The notes below the pieces were generated by a model. That model had not been told where the DNA came from and did no database searches. It saw only the letters and a program-made list of their open reading frames with translations. A DNA stretch of 64,000 nucleotides from an uncultured Myxococcales bacterium (lineage in GTDB: Bacteria; Myxococcota_A; Polyangia; Polyangiales; Polyangiaceae), in contig CALFEQ010000081.1 in NCBI GenBank assembly GCA_937949945.1, forward strand, positions 1 to 64,000, in the 5' to 3' direction. The position numbers and the translations under genes were made by a program. Shown here one piece after another: positions 63,179 through 64,000 of this stretch. The stretch's first letter is position 1. Each line of letters begins with the position of its first letter.

Positions 63179-64000
63179 GGGTTGGCCATCCTCAGGGCGA
63201 CGTCGGACGCGATCAGGTACTCCTCGTCGGCGTCCATGTCGCGGACGACGAAGTACAGCCAGCCGTCCGCACGGAAGTGCGGGTAGAGCGCGAAGGCGTT
63301 CCTCTTCATGCTCGTGATGCGCTGATGCTGTCCCGTCGCGAGGTCGACGATCACGATGTTCGACGACCGCTCGGGGAGGCCCGCGTGGTCGGGCTCGTCG
63401 CGGTCGACGTACTGGTGCGTGACGACGAAGCGCTCGTCGAAGGAGAAGCTCGCCTTGGCGCCGGGGATGCAGACCTCCGTGGCGAGCGGCGTCGTGACGT
63501 TCAGCCTCGTGCTGCCGTTGCCATCGGGCTGCTGCTCCGCGTTCACGAAGCGAATGCGGTAGCCCAGCATCTTCGTGCCGTCGCCGAAGCGCGTCGCCGC
63601 GAGGAGGCTCGACGGCGAGAGCATCATGTCACCCTCGAACGGGAGCGGGATCGTGACCGGCGACTGCGCGCGGTACGACTGTCCGTCGCTCACCATCGGC
63701 GTGAACACGGTCTTCGCGTTCGCCTTGAAGCGCGTGGGGAGCGGCCCCCTGACCATGTGACCGCCGTCGTCGTTCTCGTGTGTGCCCCACGTCACGAAGT
63801 AGCGCCCGCCTTCGAGCGCCGACCCGATGCTCTGGTAGACCTGGGAGTCGAGCCGCGCGCATTTCGGCTCCGTCAGCGAGATCGACGGCTTCGCCTGGCG
63901 GGCGGCGTCGTCGAGCAGGCTCTGACGGCACACGTGGATCGCATTGCCCGTGTGCGAGCCGGCGAACGCGAAGCCGTCGTTGCTGGGGAGGAAGTACGGA
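63175..64000 (-). CDS. Propeller-like protein (5' end outside window)
   Basis: At least 274 residues are inside the window, and the frame stays open to the right end, so the start lies beyond 64000. Strand-rich with repeated elements such as RYFVTWGTHEND, FSFDERFVVTHQYVDRDE, SNIVIVDLATGQHQRITSM and GWLYFVVRDMDADEEYLIA. They read like the blades of a TolB/WD40-type beta-propeller, so an extracytoplasmic location is likely. Translationally coupled to the heme-motif lipoprotein, hence the two probably work together. Confidence 0.7.
   Translation of the reverse strand, partial: PYFLPSNDGFAFAGSHTGNAIHVCRQSLLDDAARQAKPSISLTEPKCARLDSQVYQSIGSALEGGRYFVTWGTHENDDGGHMVRGPLPTRFKANAKTVFTPMVSDGQSYRAQSPVTIPLPFEGDMMLSPSSLLAATRFGDGTKMLGYRIRFVNAEQQPDGNGSTRLNVTTPLATEVCIPGAKASFSFDERFVVTHQYVDRDEPDHAGLPERSSNIVIVDLATGQHQRITSMKRNAFALYPHFRADGWLYFVVRDMDADEEYLIASDVALRMANP

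Overview
The window is GC-rich, gene-dense bacterial chromosome that looks like a myxobacterium (Myxococcota, probably the Polyangia/Polyangiales side). I infer this from several features: strong third-position GC bias, many lipoproteins of unknown function, an FHA-containing enhancer-binding protein, a PP2C phosphatase fused to a cyclic-nucleotide domain, a PilT ATPase, an amidase with a MYXO-CTERM-like tail, and a division/cell-wall (dcw) cluster of delta-proteobacterial type. No rRNA, tRNA, insertion sequence or CRISPR array was seen.

Layout. 1-16 kb: alpha/beta hydrolase, FHA/AAA+ regulator without the GAFTGA loop, two envelope proteins, PP2C-cNMP phosphatase, secreted amidase, PilT, two Cys-rich lipoproteins and an NtrC-type response regulator. 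16-25 kb: TPR lipoprotein, then a DUF58/VWA (Bat-like) pair, a small lipoprotein, a HutF-like deiminase, a two-zinc-ribbon membrane protein and endonuclease III. 26-30.2 kb: uvrB, a lipoprotein and two doubtful small genes. 30.5-52 kb: the dcw cluster mraZ-rsmH-ftsL-ftsI-murE // murF-mraY-murD-ftsW-murG-murC-ftsQ // ftsA-ftsZ, mostly with 1-4 base overlaps. It starts at a promoter with a well-formed MraZ box and is interrupted twice: by a decayed Uma2 gene plus opposite-strand marC/lrp, and by two opposite-strand genes (a propeller lipoprotein and a ClpX-finger-like protein). murB and ddl are absent from it. 52-64 kb: short glycosyltransferase, permuted aconitase-family fusion, SlyD-like FKBP, a Pro/Ala-rich protein with a DUF1844 protein, HtrA-like protease, an ECF sigma/anti-sigma/exported-protein operon, an SH3-domain protein, and a CxxCH lipoprotein paired with a propeller-like protein that runs off the window.

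The signal least explained by known genes is a set of intergenic elements made of short (mostly 7-bp) reiterated units placed as inverted arms around unrelated 100-250 bp cores. They lie at about 0.05-0.3, 5.95-6.25, 25.76-25.94, 36.24-36.34 and 61.64-61.81 kb, always at gene borders. Two heptamer families recur (GGCTCCA in elements 1 and 5; TCCTCAG in elements 2 and 3), and one element has two nested pairs of arms. In one case the array directly abuts a start codon and supplies the only SD-like GGAG.

All assignments come from reading the sequence, motifs and context; no database search was run. Start codons are choices based on overlaps, SD-like sequences and family length.
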